A stretch of DNA of 38,058 nucleotides from Deltaproteobacteria bacterium (GTDB lineage Bacteria; Desulfobacterota; Desulfovibrionia; Desulfovibrionales; Desulfovibrionaceae). The DNA is taken from the NCBI GenBank assembly GCA_031266055.1, contig JAISBT010000031.1, forward strand, positions 1-38,058. Direction: 5' to 3'. This document shows, in pieces, positions 37,999 to 38,058 of this stretch. The notes under the pieces were generated by a model, which made no database searches, had not been told where the DNA came from, and was given only the letters and a program-made list of their open reading frames with translations. A program made the position numbers and the translations under genes. The stretch's first letter is position 1. The number at the start of each line of letters is the position of its first letter.

Positions 37999-38058
37999 TT
38001 AACCCAAGTTTAACATTCCTCCCTTGAAAACAGCCCAAAAATATACTTTTTCAGCATA

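Overview
The window looks like chromosomal DNA from a Desulfovibrionaceae-like deltaproteobacterium. This placement is inferred from gene content and the glmU-zapA-6S-rny-mnmG order; no search was run. Most of it is dense housekeeping and metabolic coding: nifJ, a glutamate-synthase-domain FMN protein, a MATE transporter, an ArnT-like glycosyltransferase, NUDIX, glgA-glgB, trmL, an alpha/beta hydrolase-like protein, cobD/cbiB, galE, a large Pro/Ala-rich TPR protein, a sigma-54 activator, a flagellar-rod-like protein, miaA, an RluA-family enzyme, glmU, zapA, a 6S RNA candidate, rny, mnmG, a PP-loop tRNA thiolase-like protein, metY and an Rrf2 regulator. Three things stand out. (1) At 34494-34792 there is an unannotated type I toxin-antitoxin-like locus. 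It has a 30-aa hydrophobic peptide ORF missing from the ORF track, with an ideal Shine-Dalgarno, a 13-bp pairing between predicted mRNA 5' and 3' regions, a hairpin whose loop is anti-SD, a terminator, and a convergent antisense promoter. (2) A modular family of palindromic intergenic repeats recurs across the window; two copies supply the stop codons of genes. (3) An AT-rich tandem duplication upstream of the FMN/glutamate-synthase-like gene carries an 18-bp palindrome with compensatory changes. An Rpn-family nuclease/transposase is disrupted by two homopolymer frameshifts in a small accessory island.
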